Of a DNA stretch of 64,000 bases, positions 36,385-46,122 are shown piece by piece. The notes beneath the pieces are model-generated. The model was not told where the DNA came from and ran no database searches. It worked only from the letters and a program-made list of their open reading frames with translations. The stretch comes from Andreprevotia lacus DSM 23236 (GTDB taxonomy: Bacteria; Pseudomonadota; Gammaproteobacteria; Burkholderiales; Chitinibacteraceae), in assembly GCF_900176275.1 (NCBI RefSeq), contig NZ_FWXD01000010.1, positions 1 through 64,000 on the forward strand, given 5' to 3'. Positions within the stretch are counted from its first letter, which is position 1. Each line of letters opens with the position of its first letter. Both the position numbers and the translations under genes were made by a program.

Positions 36385-36415
36385 TCGCCCTGCGATCAGC
36401 CTTCGAACCGAGACA

Positions 36416-38704
36416 ATGACACTCAAACCGCTCTCCTTGCTGCTTGCCGCAGCGCTTGGCACCGTCAGCCTGCAGGCTCTTGCAATCGATCCGTTCAAGG
36501 TTCGCGATATCCGTGTTGAAGGCCTGCAGCGTACCGACGTTGGTACCGTCTTCAACTACCTCCCGGTGAAGGTCGGCGATACCTTCGACGACAACAAGGC
36601 CAGCGAAGCCATCAAGGCGCTGTTTGCCACCGGCTTCTTCAATGACGTGCGCGTCGAGGCCGAAGGCGATCTGCTCATCGTGACGGTGGAAGAGCGCCCG
36701 ACGATTGCCCAGATCAATATCGGCGGCTCCAAACTGCTGGAAAAAGACCAGATCAAGAACGCGCTCAAGCTGCAGAATTTTGCCGAGGGCCGCATCTTTG
36801 ATCAGTCCACGCTTGATACGGCGGTGCAAGAGCTCAAGCAGGAATACTATTCGCGCGGTCGCTATTCGGTGATCATCAATACCACCGTGACCAAGCTGGA
36901 TCGCAATCGCGTCGGCGTCGAATTCAGTATCTCCGACGGCGCAATTGCCAAGATTCAGCAGATCAACATTGTTGGCAACAAGGTGTTTTCGGAAAGCGAT
37001 CTGGCTGACGAGTTCAGCTTGAGCACGGGCGGCTGGCTCACCTGGTATACCCGCAGTGATCAATATTCCAAGCCCAAGCTCTCGGCCGATCTGGAAAAGC
37101 TGCGCTCTTACTATCTGGATCGCGGTTATATCGAATTCAATATCGACTCCACCCAGGTTGCGCTCTCCGAGAATCGTGAGGATATCTACCTTACGATCAA
37201 CGTGAGTGAGGGCGAGCAGTACAAGATCGGCGAAGTGAAAATCGTCGGTGATACTGTGGTGTCGCACGAAGAGCTTGCCAAGCTCATCACCGTTTCGCGT
37301 GGTGAAGTCTTTTCGCGTGAAAAACTGAACAAATCGTCTGCGGCCCTGATCGACAAGATGGCCGACGCTGGCTATGCCTTCGCCAACGTCAATGCAGTAC
37401 CGGATCTGAACAAAGACACGCATACTGCCAACTTCACCTTCTACGTCGATCCGGGTCGCAAGATCTACGTACGTCGCATCAATATCTCCGGTAACAACCG
37501 TACGCGTGATGAAGTCATCCGCCGCGAGCTGCGCCAGGTTGAGTCGGCGCAGTATGATGGCGCCAAGGTCAAGCGCTCCAAGGAGCGTCTGCAGCAGCTT
37601 GACTACTTTGATGAAGTGACGATCGACACTCCCATCGTTCCTGAAGCCACCGACCAGGTGGATATGAACGTACGCGTGACCGAAAAGAAGACTGGCTCGT
37701 TCAACGTGGGCGTGGGTTATGGGCAGTCCGAAGGCATTGTGTTCATCATGTCGCTGTCACAGAACAACTTCCTGGGTAGCGGCAAGCAATTTACCTCCGA
37801 GGTGAATACCAGCCAGGCCAGCAAGACGGTCTCGTTCTCGCTGCTTGAACCTTATTTCACGCCCGATGGCGTATCGCTGGGCTACAGCGCATTCTTGCGC
37901 ACCGTTGATTCCAACGAAACCAATACCGGTAACTACTCTACAACTGGTTGGGGCATGGGCCTGCAATCGGGCGTTCCGATTTCGGAGACCAACCGTCTGA
38001 ATTTTGCGGGTAACTACGAAAACCTGAAAATCAAGACCAATACCAGTTCGCCGCAGCGTGTGATGGATTTCGTCAAACGTTATGGTGATTCCGTTCAGAC
38101 CTACTCGGTGAGCGGTGCATTTGGTCGCGACTCGCGCAATAGCGCCACCTATCCGACTGATGGCATGCTGAGCCGCGTCAACCTTGAATTTGCCCTGCCC
38201 AACTCCACGGTGGATTATTACAAGCTGAGCGGGCAAAACCAGATTTTCTGGTCACCATTTAGCCCTTCATTGACGTTTGAGTGGAACGTGAATGCCGGTT
38301 ATGGCAAGGGCTATGGCAACTCGACCTTCCCGTTCTACAAAAACTTCTACGTGGGCGGTGTGGACAGCTTGCGCGGTTATAACTATGGCACGGCAGGACC
38401 CAAGGACGAGAATGGTGATGGCACGGGTGGCAGCAGTTTTGTCACCAACAGCTTCGAAGTGTTTTTCCCTTTCCCTGGCCTCAAGGATGACAAATCTGCG
38501 CGTTTGAGCCTGTTTGTAGATAGTGGGGCCTCTTGGGGTGACGGGCAGAAGATGGGCGTGAGTGACATGCGTTACTCCGCTGGCGCGGCATTTACCTGGA
38601 TTTCGCCAATTGGCCCGATCAAACTCAGCTATGCCAAGCCATTCAAGGCGCAGACAGGTGACAAGTTGCAGCCGGTGCAGTTCCAGTTGGGTCGGGTATT
38701 CTGA
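36416..38704 (+). CDS. bamA: Outer membrane protein assembly factor BamA
   Basis: BamA is the essential core of the BAM complex that inserts beta-barrel proteins. The 762-residue precursor has a signal peptide (MTLKPLSLLLAAALGTVSLQ, cut near residue 23), five POTRA domains (about 24-420; the first begins FKVRDIRVEGLQR) and a 16-strand barrel. The barrel holds the conserved surface loop segment VGGVDSLRGYNYGTAGP, which contains the V/IRGF/Y-like motif. It ends in FQLGRVF with a terminal aromatic, as barrel proteins do. Confidence 0.97.
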   Translation: MTLKPLSLLLAAALGTVSLQALAIDPFKVRDIRVEGLQRTDVGTVFNYLPVKVGDTFDDNKASEAIKALFATGFFNDVRVEAEGDLLIVTVEERPTIAQINIGGSKLLEKDQIKNALKLQNFAEGRIFDQSTLDTAVQELKQEYYSRGRYSVIINTTVTKLDRNRVGVEFSISDGAIAKIQQINIVGNKVFSESDLADEFSLSTGGWLTWYTRSDQYSKPKLSADLEKLRSYYLDRGYIEFNIDSTQVALSENREDIYLTINVSEGEQYKIGEVKIVGDTVVSHEELAKLITVSRGEVFSREKLNKSSAALIDKMADAGYAFANVNAVPDLNKDTHTANFTFYVDPGRKIYVRRINISGNNRTRDEVIRRELRQVESAQYDGAKVKRSKERLQQLDYFDEVTIDTPIVPEATDQVDMNVRVTEKKTGSFNVGVGYGQSEGIVFIMSLSQNNFLGSGKQFTSEVNTSQASKTVSFSLLEPYFTPDGVSLGYSAFLRTVDSNETNTGNYSTTGWGMGLQSGVPISETNRLNFAGNYENLKIKTNTSSPQRVMDFVKRYGDSVQTYSVSGAFGRDSRNSATYPTDGMLSRVNLEFALPNSTVDYYKLSGQNQIFWSPFSPSLTFEWNVNAGYGKGYGNSTFPFYKNFYVGGVDSLRGYNYGTAGPKDENGDGTGGSSFVTNSFEVFFPFPGLKDDKSARLSLFVDSGASWGDGQKMGVSDMRYSAGAAFTWISPIGPIKLSYAKPFKAQTGDKLQPVQFQLGRVF

Positions 38705-38723
38705 TCCTGGTTAAGCGGTAGAG

Positions 38724-39215
38724 ATGGCCATGAAAAAACTCTTGTTGATTTTCGCATTGTTTCTAAGCTCGATGACGGCTTGGGCTGAGACCAAGATCGG
38801 TGTGGTCAATACCGATCGCATCCTGCGCGAGTCGGCGCCGGCGCTGCGTGCCGGCAAGAAACTCGAGCGTGAATTCGATGCGCGCCGTAGCGAAGTGCAG
38901 AAAATTTCCCAGCAAGGCAAGGCTTTGCAACAGCAGCTTGATCGTGGCGGTCTGAGCGAGGAGGATCGCAAAGTCAAGGAGCGTGAACTGATCCGCCTGA
39001 CGCAAGACTTCAACCGCATGCAGCGTGAGCTGAACGAAGACTTGAACGCGCGCCAGAACGAAGAGCTTGCCGGCCTGCGTGAGCGCGTCAACAGCGCCAT
39101 TCAGCAAATTGCCAATGCCGAGAAGTACGACCTGATCCTGCAGGAGGCTGCGTACAGCAATCCGCGCATCGATATTACCGACAAAGTGCTCAAGCTTTTG
39201 ACGGACAAGCAATGA
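38724..39215 (+). CDS. skp: OmpH/Skp family periplasmic chaperone
   Basis: Skp holds unfolded outer-membrane proteins in the periplasm on their way to BamA. The 163-residue precursor starts [20 protein letters not shown] with signal cleavage after AWA. The mature part begins [20 protein letters not shown] and forms a long coiled-coil (about 45-125), the tentacle domain. An internal ATG two codons later (38730) is an equally possible start. Its stop overlaps the lpxD start by ATGA. Confidence 0.92.
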   Translation: MAMKKLLLIFALFLSSMTAWAETKIGVVNTDRILRESAPALRAGKKLEREFDARRSEVQKISQQGKALQQQLDRGGLSEEDRKVKERELIRLTQDFNRMQRELNEDLNARQNEELAGLRERVNSAIQQIANAEKYDLILQEAAYSNPRIDITDKVLKLLTDKQ

Positions 39216-40261
39216 GCCAGAGCTGGACGATATCCACCCTGGCCGAGCGGCTGGGTGGTGCATGGCATGGAGACGACGTGGCGATAGACCACGTCGCTTC
39301 GCTTGAATCGGCCGCATCCGGTGCGCTGGCTTTCCTGGCTAACCCGCGCTTCAAACCGCAGATGGCACAGAGTGCCGCTGCCGCAGTCGTGCTCAAGGCC
39401 GCCGATGCGGAAGGGCTGACGCGCCCGCATATCGTTGCCAAAGACCCGCATCTGTTCTTTGCCCGCGCTGCGCAATTATTGCACCCGGCACGCGTGGCGC
39501 AGGGTGGTGTACACCCGAGTGCCACGGTGAGCGATGCCGCGCAGGTGGATGCCAGTGCACAGATCGGCCCCGGCGTGGTGGTCGAGGCGGGTGCCCGCAT
39601 CGCTGCCGGTGCCATCCTGCTAGCCAATGTTTATGTCGGCCGCGATGTCATCATTGGCGAGGGTGCCTTGCTGTATCCACAGGTATGCGTATTGGACCAC
39701 TGCGAAATCGGTGCGCGGGTGATTCTGCACCCGGCGGCCATCATCGGCGCGGATGGGTTTGGCAATGCGTGGGCGGGTGATCATTGGGAAAAGATTCCGC
39801 AACTCGGTCGCGTCATCATTGGTGACGACGTCGAGATCGGGGCCTGCACCACGGTAGACCGTGGTGCGCTGGAAGATACCGTGATCGGGCAGGGTGCCCG
39901 GCTGGACAACCTGATCCAGGTGGCGCACAACGTCGAGGTAGGCGCGCATACCGCCATGGCGGCCTGTGTCGGTATTGCCGGCTCGACCAAAATCGGCGCG
40001 CGCTGCCAGATCGGTGGTGCGGCCATGATCAGTGGCCATCTGGAAATCGCCGACGGGACCGTGGTGCTGGGCGGCACGCTGGTGGCCAAGACCATCCACC
40101 AGAGTGGTGTGTATTCGGGCTCGTACCCGATGCAGGAGCACGGTGACTGGCTGAAGAATGCAGCCCAGTTGCGCCATCTGAACGAGCTGGTGCAACGGGT
40201 GAAGCAACTCGAAAAACAATTGACGGCACTACAGGTGGCGTCCGGAGAGGAAAAGCAATGA
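39212..40261 (+). CDS. lpxD: UDP-3-O-acylglucosamine N-acyltransferase
   Basis: LpxD adds the N-linked hydroxy-acyl chain in lipid A synthesis. The 349-residue protein has an N-terminal uridine-binding domain (about 1-105), then a left-handed beta-helix of hexapeptide repeats (about 110-310) and a helical tail (about 325-345). The catalytic histidine is likely in the [20 protein letters not shown] segment. It overlaps skp and fabZ by ATGA at both ends, so the four genes skp-lpxD-fabZ-lpxA are likely one translationally coupled unit. Confidence 0.97.
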   Translation: MSQSWTISTLAERLGGAWHGDDVAIDHVASLESAASGALAFLANPRFKPQMAQSAAAAVVLKAADAEGLTRPHIVAKDPHLFFARAAQLLHPARVAQGGVHPSATVSDAAQVDASAQIGPGVVVEAGARIAAGAILLANVYVGRDVIIGEGALLYPQVCVLDHCEIGARVILHPAAIIGADGFGNAWAGDHWEKIPQLGRVIIGDDVEIGACTTVDRGALEDTVIGQGARLDNLIQVAHNVEVGAHTAMAACVGIAGSTKIGARCQIGGAAMISGHLEIADGTVVLGGTLVAKTIHQSGVYSGSYPMQEHGDWLKNAAQLRHLNELVQRVKQLEKQLTALQVASGEEKQ

Positions 40262-40710
40262 GCGAACAAATGGATGTCGTGGAGATCATGAAATATCTCC
40301 CCCATCGTTACCCCTTCCTGCTGGTAGACCGCGTACTGGAGGTTGAGCCGGGCAAGACGCTCAAGGCGCTGAAGAATGTGACGATGAACGAGCCGTTCTT
40401 CCAGGGCCACTTTCCGGGCTACCCGGTGATGCCGGGCGTGCTGATCCTGGAGGCGCTGGCGCAGGCGGCCGGCGTGCTGTCGTTCAAGAGTGTCGAGAAC
40501 CAGCCCTCGGCCGATACGCTGTACTTCTTTGCCGGCATCGACAATGCACGCTTCAAGCGTCAGGTGGTGCCGGGCGACCAACTGACCTTGCAAGTCGAGA
40601 TCATTGCGCACAAGCGTGGCATCTGGAAGTACAAGGCGCAGGCGCTGGTGGGCGACGAGCTCGCGGCGGAAGCCGAGCTGATGGTCGCGCAGCGCGAAGC
40701 CAAGCGCTGA
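40258..40710 (+). CDS. fabZ: 3-hydroxyacyl-ACP dehydratase FabZ
   Basis: FabZ dehydrates 3-hydroxyacyl-ACP in fatty-acid elongation and competes with LpxA/LpxD for hydroxyacyl-ACP, which explains its place in the lipid A cluster. The 150-residue hot-dog-fold protein starts [20 protein letters not shown]. It has the catalytic histidine in [16 protein letters not shown] and the catalytic glutamate in [11 protein letters not shown]. Length matches the family. Confidence 0.97.
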   Translation: MSEQMDVVEIMKYLPHRYPFLLVDRVLEVEPGKTLKALKNVTMNEPFFQGHFPGYPVMPGVLILEALAQAAGVLSFKSVENQPSADTLYFFAGIDNARFKRQVVPGDQLTLQVEIIAHKRGIWKYKAQALVGDELAAEAELMVAQREAKR

Positions 40711-40747
40711 TATACAGTCAAATCATTGAATCAAAGAACGGTTTGTC

Positions 40748-41524
40748 ATGACGTTGATCCACCCCTCCGCCATTGTTGATCCCAAGGCCCGGCTGGCCGC
40801 CGACGTGCAGGTTGGCCCGTTTTCGGTCATCGGCCCGGACGTGGAGATAGGCGCGGGCACCGTGGTCGGACCGCATGTGGTCATTGATGGCGTGACGCGC
40901 ATTGGGGAGAACAACCGTTTTCACCCGTTTGCCCACATCGGTTGCACGCCGCAGGACCTCAAGTATGCGGGCGAGCCGACGCGGCTGGAAATCGGCAACG
41001 GCAACACCTTCCACCAGTCGATCACGGTATCTACCGGCACGACTCAGGACGAGGGACTGACGCGCATCGGCGATGACAACTGGATCATGGCCTATGTACA
41101 CATCGCCCATGACTGCCGCATCGGCAGTCATTGCATCCTGGCCAACAATGCCACGCTGGCCGGCCACGTGCACATTGATGACTGGGTGTTTCTGGGGGGC
41201 TTTACCACCGTCCACCAGTTCTGCAAGATCGGCGCGCATGCAATGACTGCCTTTACGGCAGCAGTGTCGCAGGATGTGCCGCCCTATGTGACGGCGGCCG
41301 GCAATCGCGCCATACCGGCCGGCATCAATAGCGAGGGCTTGCGCCGGCGCGGCTTCAGCGCCGAGCAGATCGCCGTGGTCAAGCGGGCCTACAAGACCTT
41401 GTACCGGCAGAACCTGCCGCTGGACGAGGCGCGTGCCCAAATCGAAACTGCCGCGCAATCCGCGCCGGAATTGCAGCTGTTCGTCGATTTCTTCGCCGCA
41501 AGCACGCGCGGGCTGATTCGCTGA
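40748..41524 (+). CDS. lpxA: UDP-N-acetylglucosamine acyltransferase
   Basis: LpxA transfers the first 3-O-hydroxyacyl chain to UDP-GlcNAc to start lipid A synthesis. The 258-residue protein is built of hexapeptide repeats (about 1-190) with the catalytic histidine in [20 protein letters not shown]. The [10 protein letters not shown]-like segment reads [15 protein letters not shown] helical C-terminal domain (about 195-258) completes it. It starts 37 bases after fabZ with only a weak ribosome binding site. Confidence 0.97.
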   Translation: MTLIHPSAIVDPKARLAADVQVGPFSVIGPDVEIGAGTVVGPHVVIDGVTRIGENNRFHPFAHIGCTPQDLKYAGEPTRLEIGNGNTFHQSITVSTGTTQDEGLTRIGDDNWIMAYVHIAHDCRIGSHCILANNATLAGHVHIDDWVFLGGFTTVHQFCKIGAHAMTAFTAAVSQDVPPYVTAAGNRAIPAGINSEGLRRRGFSAEQIAVVKRAYKTLYRQNLPLDEARAQIETAAQSAPELQLFVDFFAASTRGLIR

Positions 41525-41531
41525 TTGCCGC

Positions 41532-41551
41532 GCGATTGCGCAAGCAATCGC
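41532..41551. repeat. Hairpin with GCAA tetraloop between lpxA and lpxB
   Basis: An 8-bp perfect stem (GCGATTGC / GCAATCGC) closes a GCAA (GNRA) tetraloop, 8 bases after the lpxA stop codon. No T run follows, so it looks like an mRNA stability or processing element rather than a terminator. Confidence 0.5.
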
Positions 41552-41678
41552 CCTGTCACACGGCATACTCAAGTATCATGCGCACTGGCTGCGCAGCGCT
41601 CGCGCTGCATCCTCTGCGGCATTGCCCCCGGCATGCCGCTGCCGTTTTTCCAACCCTAAGAAAAGATTGAACGAGCCG

Positions 41679-42860
41679 ATGACGTATCGACTCTTTGAAC
41701 CCGCCGGTTCAGGGCCCCGCATTGTCGTGATCGCGGGGGAATCCTCGGGCGATCTGCTGGGCGCCCAGCTCATCGATGCGCTCAAGCTGCGCTATCCCCA
41801 GGCCCGTTTTGCCGGCATTGCCGGCCCCAAGATGCAGGCTGCCGGTGCCACCACCGTGATCGAGATGGATGCGCTGGCCGTGCGTGGTTACGTGGAGGTG
41901 TTGCGCCACCTGCCGCGGTTGTTGCGTATCCGCAGCAGACTCAAGGCCGCCATCCTGGCTGAAAAACCCGATCTGGTGATCGGCATTGATGCGCCTGATT
42001 TCAACTTCAATATCGAGGCTGCTGCCAAGGCAGCGGGCATCCCGGCCGTGCATTACGTGGGCCCGTCCGTGTGGGCGTGGCGGCCGGAGCGGCTGAAGAA
42101 AATCGGCAAGGCCGTGTCGCACGTGTTGCTGCTGTTCCCGTTCGAGCAGGACATCTATCGCCAGGCCGGCATTCCTGCCACCTATGTGGGCCACCCGCTG
42201 GCCGACATGATGCCGCTGGTACCCAAGCAGGACGAAGTACGCGAAGTGCTTGATGTTCCGTCCGGCAAAACCGTGTTTGCCATGCTGCCGGGCAGCCGCC
42301 AGAGCGAGCTGGAGATGCATGCCACGCTGTTTGTGCAGACTGCGCAAAAACTGTACGAGCGTTTTCCGAATTCGGTTTTTCTGGTGCCGCTGATCACGCG
42401 CGAGACGCGACTGCAGTTCGAAACCGAAATGTGGAAGCAGGGCGCGCAAGAGCTGCCTTTCCGCCTGCTGTTTGGCCACGCGCACGAGGCCATGCAGGCG
42501 GCGGATGCCATTCTCGTCGCATCGGGTACCGCTGCGCTCGAAGCCATGCTGGCCAAGCGGCCGACGGTGGTGACATATCGCCTCTCCAACACCACCTATC
42601 GCATGGTGAAGAAAAAGCTGCGTCTGCCGTACGTAAGCCTGCCCAATGTGCTGGAAGGGCGCTTTCTGGTGCCGGAACTGCTGCAGCACGATGCAACAGT
42701 TGATAACCTGGTGCAGGCGCTGAGCAACAGCATTACCGATCAGCGTTTTGCGGCCCGTCTGGCTGCCCGCTTTGCCGATCATCACGAGGCGTTGCGCTGT
42801 GGTGCCGCCGAACGTGCCGCAGAAGCGGTAGCCGGCGTGCTGGGGGGCAGATGGCGCTGA
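41679..42860 (+). CDS. lpxB: Lipid-A-disaccharide synthase
   Basis: LpxB joins UDP-2,3-diacylglucosamine and lipid X to form the lipid A disaccharide. The 393-residue GT-B glycosyltransferase starts [20 protein letters not shown] and then shows [33 protein letters not shown] and the C-terminal nucleotide-binding segment [19 protein letters not shown]. The ATG at 41679 starts just ahead of the conserved region; an upstream in-frame CTG/ATG-like extension is not supported. The gene overlaps rnhB by 10 bases. Confidence 0.95.
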   Translation: MTYRLFEPAGSGPRIVVIAGESSGDLLGAQLIDALKLRYPQARFAGIAGPKMQAAGATTVIEMDALAVRGYVEVLRHLPRLLRIRSRLKAAILAEKPDLVIGIDAPDFNFNIEAAAKAAGIPAVHYVGPSVWAWRPERLKKIGKAVSHVLLLFPFEQDIYRQAGIPATYVGHPLADMMPLVPKQDEVREVLDVPSGKTVFAMLPGSRQSELEMHATLFVQTAQKLYERFPNSVFLVPLITRETRLQFETEMWKQGAQELPFRLLFGHAHEAMQAADAILVASGTAALEAMLAKRPTVVTYRLSNTTYRMVKKKLRLPYVSLPNVLEGRFLVPELLQHDATVDNLVQALSNSITDQRFAARLAARFADHHEALRCGAAERAAEAVAGVLGGRWR

Positions 42861-43429
42861 TTTGCGGTGTGGATGAGGCAGGGCGCGGCCCGCTGGTGGG
42901 TTCGGTGTTTGCGGCTGCGGTCATCCTGCCCGACGATCACGGCATTGTCGGTCTGGCCGACTCGAAAAAGCTGACCGCACAAAAGCGCGAGCAACTTGCC
43001 GTGCTGATCCGCGAACGTGCCATAGCGTGGGCGGTATGTGGTGTTGATGCGCAGGAGATAGACCGCATCAACATCCTGCAGGCCACCATGCTGGCCATGC
43101 AGCGCGCGGTGGAGGCACTGGCTGTGCAGCCCGAACTGGCGCAGGTCGATGGCAATCGTGCCCCCAAGGTGGCGATGGCGGTGGAAACCATCATCAAGGG
43201 CGATGCCAAGGTACAGGCGATTTCCGCCGCCTCGATTCTGGCCAAGGTGGCCCGGGATGCCGAAGCGGACGAGCTGGAAGCACGCTATCCCGGCTATGGT
43301 TTTGCCCAGCACAAGGGCTATGGCACGGCCATGCATCTGGCTGCGCTCAAGGCGCTGGGCCCGTGTCCGGCGCACCGCATGAGCTTTGCACCGGTGCGCG
43401 CGGCGGCTTCCCAGTCTACGCTGTGGTAA
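42851..43429 (+). CDS. rnhB: Ribonuclease HII
   Basis: RNase HII removes ribonucleotides misincorporated into DNA. The 192-residue protein begins [20 protein letters not shown], containing the catalytic D-E pair (D8, E9). [13 protein letters not shown] and the later DGNRAP and [12 protein letters not shown] segments supply the remaining active-site and conserved residues. It overlaps lpxB by 10 bases and ends the superoperon that began at rpsB. After it the direction stays plus but a new promoter appears. Confidence 0.97.
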   Translation: MALICGVDEAGRGPLVGSVFAAAVILPDDHGIVGLADSKKLTAQKREQLAVLIRERAIAWAVCGVDAQEIDRINILQATMLAMQRAVEALAVQPELAQVDGNRAPKVAMAVETIIKGDAKVQAISAASILAKVARDAEADELEARYPGYGFAQHKGYGTAMHLAALKALGPCPAHRMSFAPVRAAASQSTLW

Positions 43430-43495
43430 AAGCAACTGGCGGCAGGCATGGCGGGTGACGCGGGCTGACCGGTGTGTTGCGAATGTATCGCCTTG

Positions 43496-43524
43496 TTGTC
43501 GCTGGCATGCGCAGCCTCTAAGAT
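43496..43524 (+). promoter_or_regulatory. Candidate sigma-70 promoter of motAB
   Basis: TTGTCG (43496-43501) and TAAGAT (43519-43524) are separated by 17 bases, about 80 bases before the motA start. No convincing flagellar sigma-28 box (TAAA-N15-GCCGATAA) was found in the 176-base gap, which is mildly unexpected for motA. Confidence 0.4.
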
Positions 43525-43605
43525 ACTAGGGCGTATTAGAACAAACCCCATGTGTACAGGCGACCGCTCCGGCGCCTGGCACCGATTCGACAGGGATTAC
43601 GACGC

Positions 43606-44466
43606 ATGTTCGTCATCATCGGCTATGTCTTCATGTGCACCTGCATTCTGGGTGCTTATGCCTTCCACGGCGGCGAGCTGCACGTGCTGTGGCAACCTTC
43701 CGAAGTCGTCATCATTTTCGGCGGTGCACTGGGCGGCATGATTGCCGGCTACGGTGGCAAGCCGCTCAAGGCCACGCTCAAGGCGCTGCCCTCGGTGTTC
43801 AAGGGCTCCAAGTACACCAAGGCGTTCTACATGGACCTGTTCGCGCTGATGTACGAGCTGCTGTCCAAGGTGCGCAAGGAAGGCCTGATGTCGATCGAAG
43901 CCGACGTCGAAGACCCGCATGCCAGCGCCGTGTTTTCCAAGTATGAAAAAGTGTCGCATGATCATCACGTGGTCGAGTTCATTTGCGACTATCTGCGCCT
44001 GATGGTGGGCGGCAACCTCAATGCCTTCGAAATCGAAAACCTGATGGATGTCGAAATCGACACCCACCATCACGAGGTTGAGGTGCCCGCCACGGTGATC
44101 ACCAAGCTGGCCGACGGCCTGCCGGCCTTCGGTATCGTGGCTGCGGTGATGGGCGTGGTGCACACCATGGGTTCGCTGCACTTGCCGCCGGCCCAGCTGG
44201 GCGAGCTGATCGGCGCCGCGCTGGTGGGTACCTTCATGGGGATCTGGCTGGCGTATGGTTTCGTGGGGCCGCTGGCGGCGTCGATGGAAACCAAGGCAGC
44301 CGAAGGCACCCAGGTGTTCCAGACAGTCAAGGTGACCCTGTTGGCCAGCCTGAACGGTTATGCGCCGCAGGTGGCGGTCGAATTCGGCCGCAAGGCGCTC
44401 AGCTCCACCGAACGCCCGTCGTTCAAGGAGCTGGAAGAGTTCGTCAAGAACGCCAAGGGCAAATAA
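43606..44466 (+). CDS. motA: Flagellar motor stator protein MotA
   Basis: MotA with MotB forms the proton-conducting stator of the flagellar motor in the inner membrane. The 286-residue protein starts MFVIIGYVFMCTCILGAYAF. It has four transmembrane helices (about 1-20, 33-53, 170-190, 200-220) with a large cytoplasmic loop between helices 2 and 3. The ADGLPAFGIVAAVMGVVHTM segment holds the functional proline near helix 3, and AEGTQVFQTVKVTLLASLNG follows helix 4. The ATG at 43606 starts the conserved sequence. Confidence 0.96.
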   Translation: MFVIIGYVFMCTCILGAYAFHGGELHVLWQPSEVVIIFGGALGGMIAGYGGKPLKATLKALPSVFKGSKYTKAFYMDLFALMYELLSKVRKEGLMSIEADVEDPHASAVFSKYEKVSHDHHVVEFICDYLRLMVGGNLNAFEIENLMDVEIDTHHHEVEVPATVITKLADGLPAFGIVAAVMGVVHTMGSLHLPPAQLGELIGAALVGTFMGIWLAYGFVGPLAASMETKAAEGTQVFQTVKVTLLASLNGYAPQVAVEFGRKALSSTERPSFKELEEFVKNAKGK

Positions 44467-44515
44467 GCCGCGCTGATGCGCCGGTTACTTCTCCGCTTTA
44501 CTCAGGTCAGTCACG

Positions 44516-45409
44516 ATGAGCGATGATTCGCAACGCCCCATAGTCGTCAAGAAGATCAAGAAAGGCGGTCACGGCCACCATGGTGGTGCGTGGAAAATCG
44601 CCTATGCCGACTTCGTGACCGCGATGATGGCCTTCTTCCTGTTGATGTGGCTGCTGGGCTCGGTGTCCAAGGGCAATCTGAAGGGCATCTCCGATTACTT
44701 CTCCAACCCGCTCAAGGTCGCCAACAGCGGCGGTGAAGGTGCGGGTGATGCCACCTCGCTGATCAAGGGGGGCGGCAACGACATCACCAAGCAGGCCGGT
44801 CAGGTCAACAAGGGCAGCCCGGCGGCCGAAGAGGCCGCGCGCGACAAGCGCCGCCTGTCCGACCTGAAGAAGAAATTCGAAGCGCTGATGGATGACAAGG
44901 CGCAGACCAACAGCAAACTGTCACAGTACAAGAGCCAGCTCAAGCTGGACATGGTGGCCGAAGGACTGCGCATCCAGATTGTGGACGAGCAGAACCGGCC
45001 GATGTTCAAGTCGGGCAGCAGCGATCTCGAACCTTATGCGCGCGACATTCTGAATGAAATCGGCAAGCTGCTGAATGACGTGCCGAATGACCTGTCCGTG
45101 TCCGGCCACACCGATGCCACGCCGTTTGGCGGCGGCCAGAACGGCTACAGCAACTGGGAGCTGTCGAGCGATCGTGCCAATGCGGCGCGGCGGCAGATGA
45201 TTGCCGGCGGCGGCATGGACGGCAAGAAGGTGCTGCGCGTGAACGGCTTCTCGGACGAGGTGCCCATCGACAAGGGCAACATTTATAACCCGGTGAACCG
45301 CCGCATCAGCATTGTCGTGCTCAACAAGGATGCCGAACAGGATATCCGTGATCAGGTCGGCAGCCCGCCGCCGGATACTGCCGCGTCGGCGCCTGCGGCC
45401 AAATCTTGA
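44516..45409 (+). CDS. motB: Flagellar motor stator protein MotB
   Basis: The 297-residue protein has a basic N-terminus, one transmembrane helix with the proton-carrying aspartate D32 (YADFVTAMMAFFLLMWLLG), a plug/linker region and an OmpA-like peptidoglycan-binding domain (about 140-275) with DLSVSGHTDATPFGG and VNRRISIVVL. The tail is alanine/proline-rich. It follows motA by 49 bases. Its stop codon overlaps the TTG start of the methyltransferase gene. Confidence 0.96.
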   Translation: MSDDSQRPIVVKKIKKGGHGHHGGAWKIAYADFVTAMMAFFLLMWLLGSVSKGNLKGISDYFSNPLKVANSGGEGAGDATSLIKGGGNDITKQAGQVNKGSPAAEEAARDKRRLSDLKKKFEALMDDKAQTNSKLSQYKSQLKLDMVAEGLRIQIVDEQNRPMFKSGSSDLEPYARDILNEIGKLLNDVPNDLSVSGHTDATPFGGGQNGYSNWELSSDRANAARRQMIAGGGMDGKKVLRVNGFSDEVPIDKGNIYNPVNRRISIVVLNKDAEQDIRDQVGSPPPDTAASAPAAKS

Positions 45410-46122
45410 TCCTGCGTTTTCTGCTGCCGCAACTGGCCGGCTTCACCTTGGGTTTGTCTGCTGCGTATGGCCTGCGCTGGCCGGCCATCGCCGGCGCCGC
45501 GCTGGCAGCCCTGCTGGCACTGGTTTTCTCCCGTCTTGCCGGTGCCGGGCAGTGGTGGCAACTGGCGCTGCAGGCGCTGTTGCCGTTTGCCTTGCTGGGC
45601 GCGCTGGCGCTGCACTGGCCGGCGTGGTGGTGGGCGGTGGCATTTGTGTTGTGCTGGCTGGTCTATGCCGGGGCCTTGCGCAATCGCGTGCCGCTTTACC
45701 TCAGCAATGCGCGCGCGCTGGCCTTGTTGTCCGAGCACATTCCCGCACAAGCCCGTTTTGTCGATCTGGGGGCCGGCACCGGCACCGTGCTGGCCTGGCT
45801 GGCGCGTCATCGCACCGACGTGGCCGCCAGCGGCATCGAGTTTGCCTGGCTGCCCTACTGGCTGGGCAGGCTGCGGCTGTGGCGCACCTCGCAACGCTTG
45901 CTGCGCGGCGACCTGTTCGCCTTACCGCTGGCCGACTACGATGTGGTGTATGCCTACCTGTCGCCGGAACCCATGGCGCAGCTCTGGGCCAAGGCGCGTG
46001 CCGAGATGAAACCCGGCGCGCTGCTTGTGAGCAACAGTTTTGCCGTGCCCGGCCATGAGCCCGATCTGGTGCTGCCGGTGCAGGATTGGAAAGAGAGCGA
46101 GTTGTTGTTATGGCGACTGTGA
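45406..46122 (+). CDS. Membrane-anchored class I SAM-dependent methyltransferase-like protein
   Basis: This 238-residue protein starts with TTG (MILRFLLPQLAGFTLGLSAA) at a four-base overlap with the motB stop. The N-terminal third has three or four hydrophobic helices (to about residue 90). The rest resembles a methyltransferase: motif I FVDLGAGTGTVLAWLARH, an acidic residue in SGIEFAWLPYW, and DYDVVYAYLSPEPM. The substrate is unknown. Later start codons would remove membrane segments, so the TTG is preferred. The gene overlaps the HDOD gene by 13 bases. Confidence 0.68.
   Translation: MILRFLLPQLAGFTLGLSAAYGLRWPAIAGAALAALLALVFSRLAGAGQWWQLALQALLPFALLGALALHWPAWWWAVAFVLCWLVYAGALRNRVPLYLSNARALALLSEHIPAQARFVDLGAGTGTVLAWLARHRTDVAASGIEFAWLPYWLGRLRLWRTSQRLLRGDLFALPLADYDVVYAYLSPEPMAQLWAKARAEMKPGALLVSNSFAVPGHEPDLVLPVQDWKESELLLWRL

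Noticed and set aside
41622-41678. Longer LpxB N-terminus
   Set aside because: The extra 19 residues are not typical of LpxB and overlap the non-coding gap. MTYRLFEP at 41679 is the natural start.
43430-43605. Sigma-28 flagellar promoter before motA
   Set aside because: No TAAA plus GCCGATAA pair at correct spacing was found. A sigma-70-like promoter fits better.
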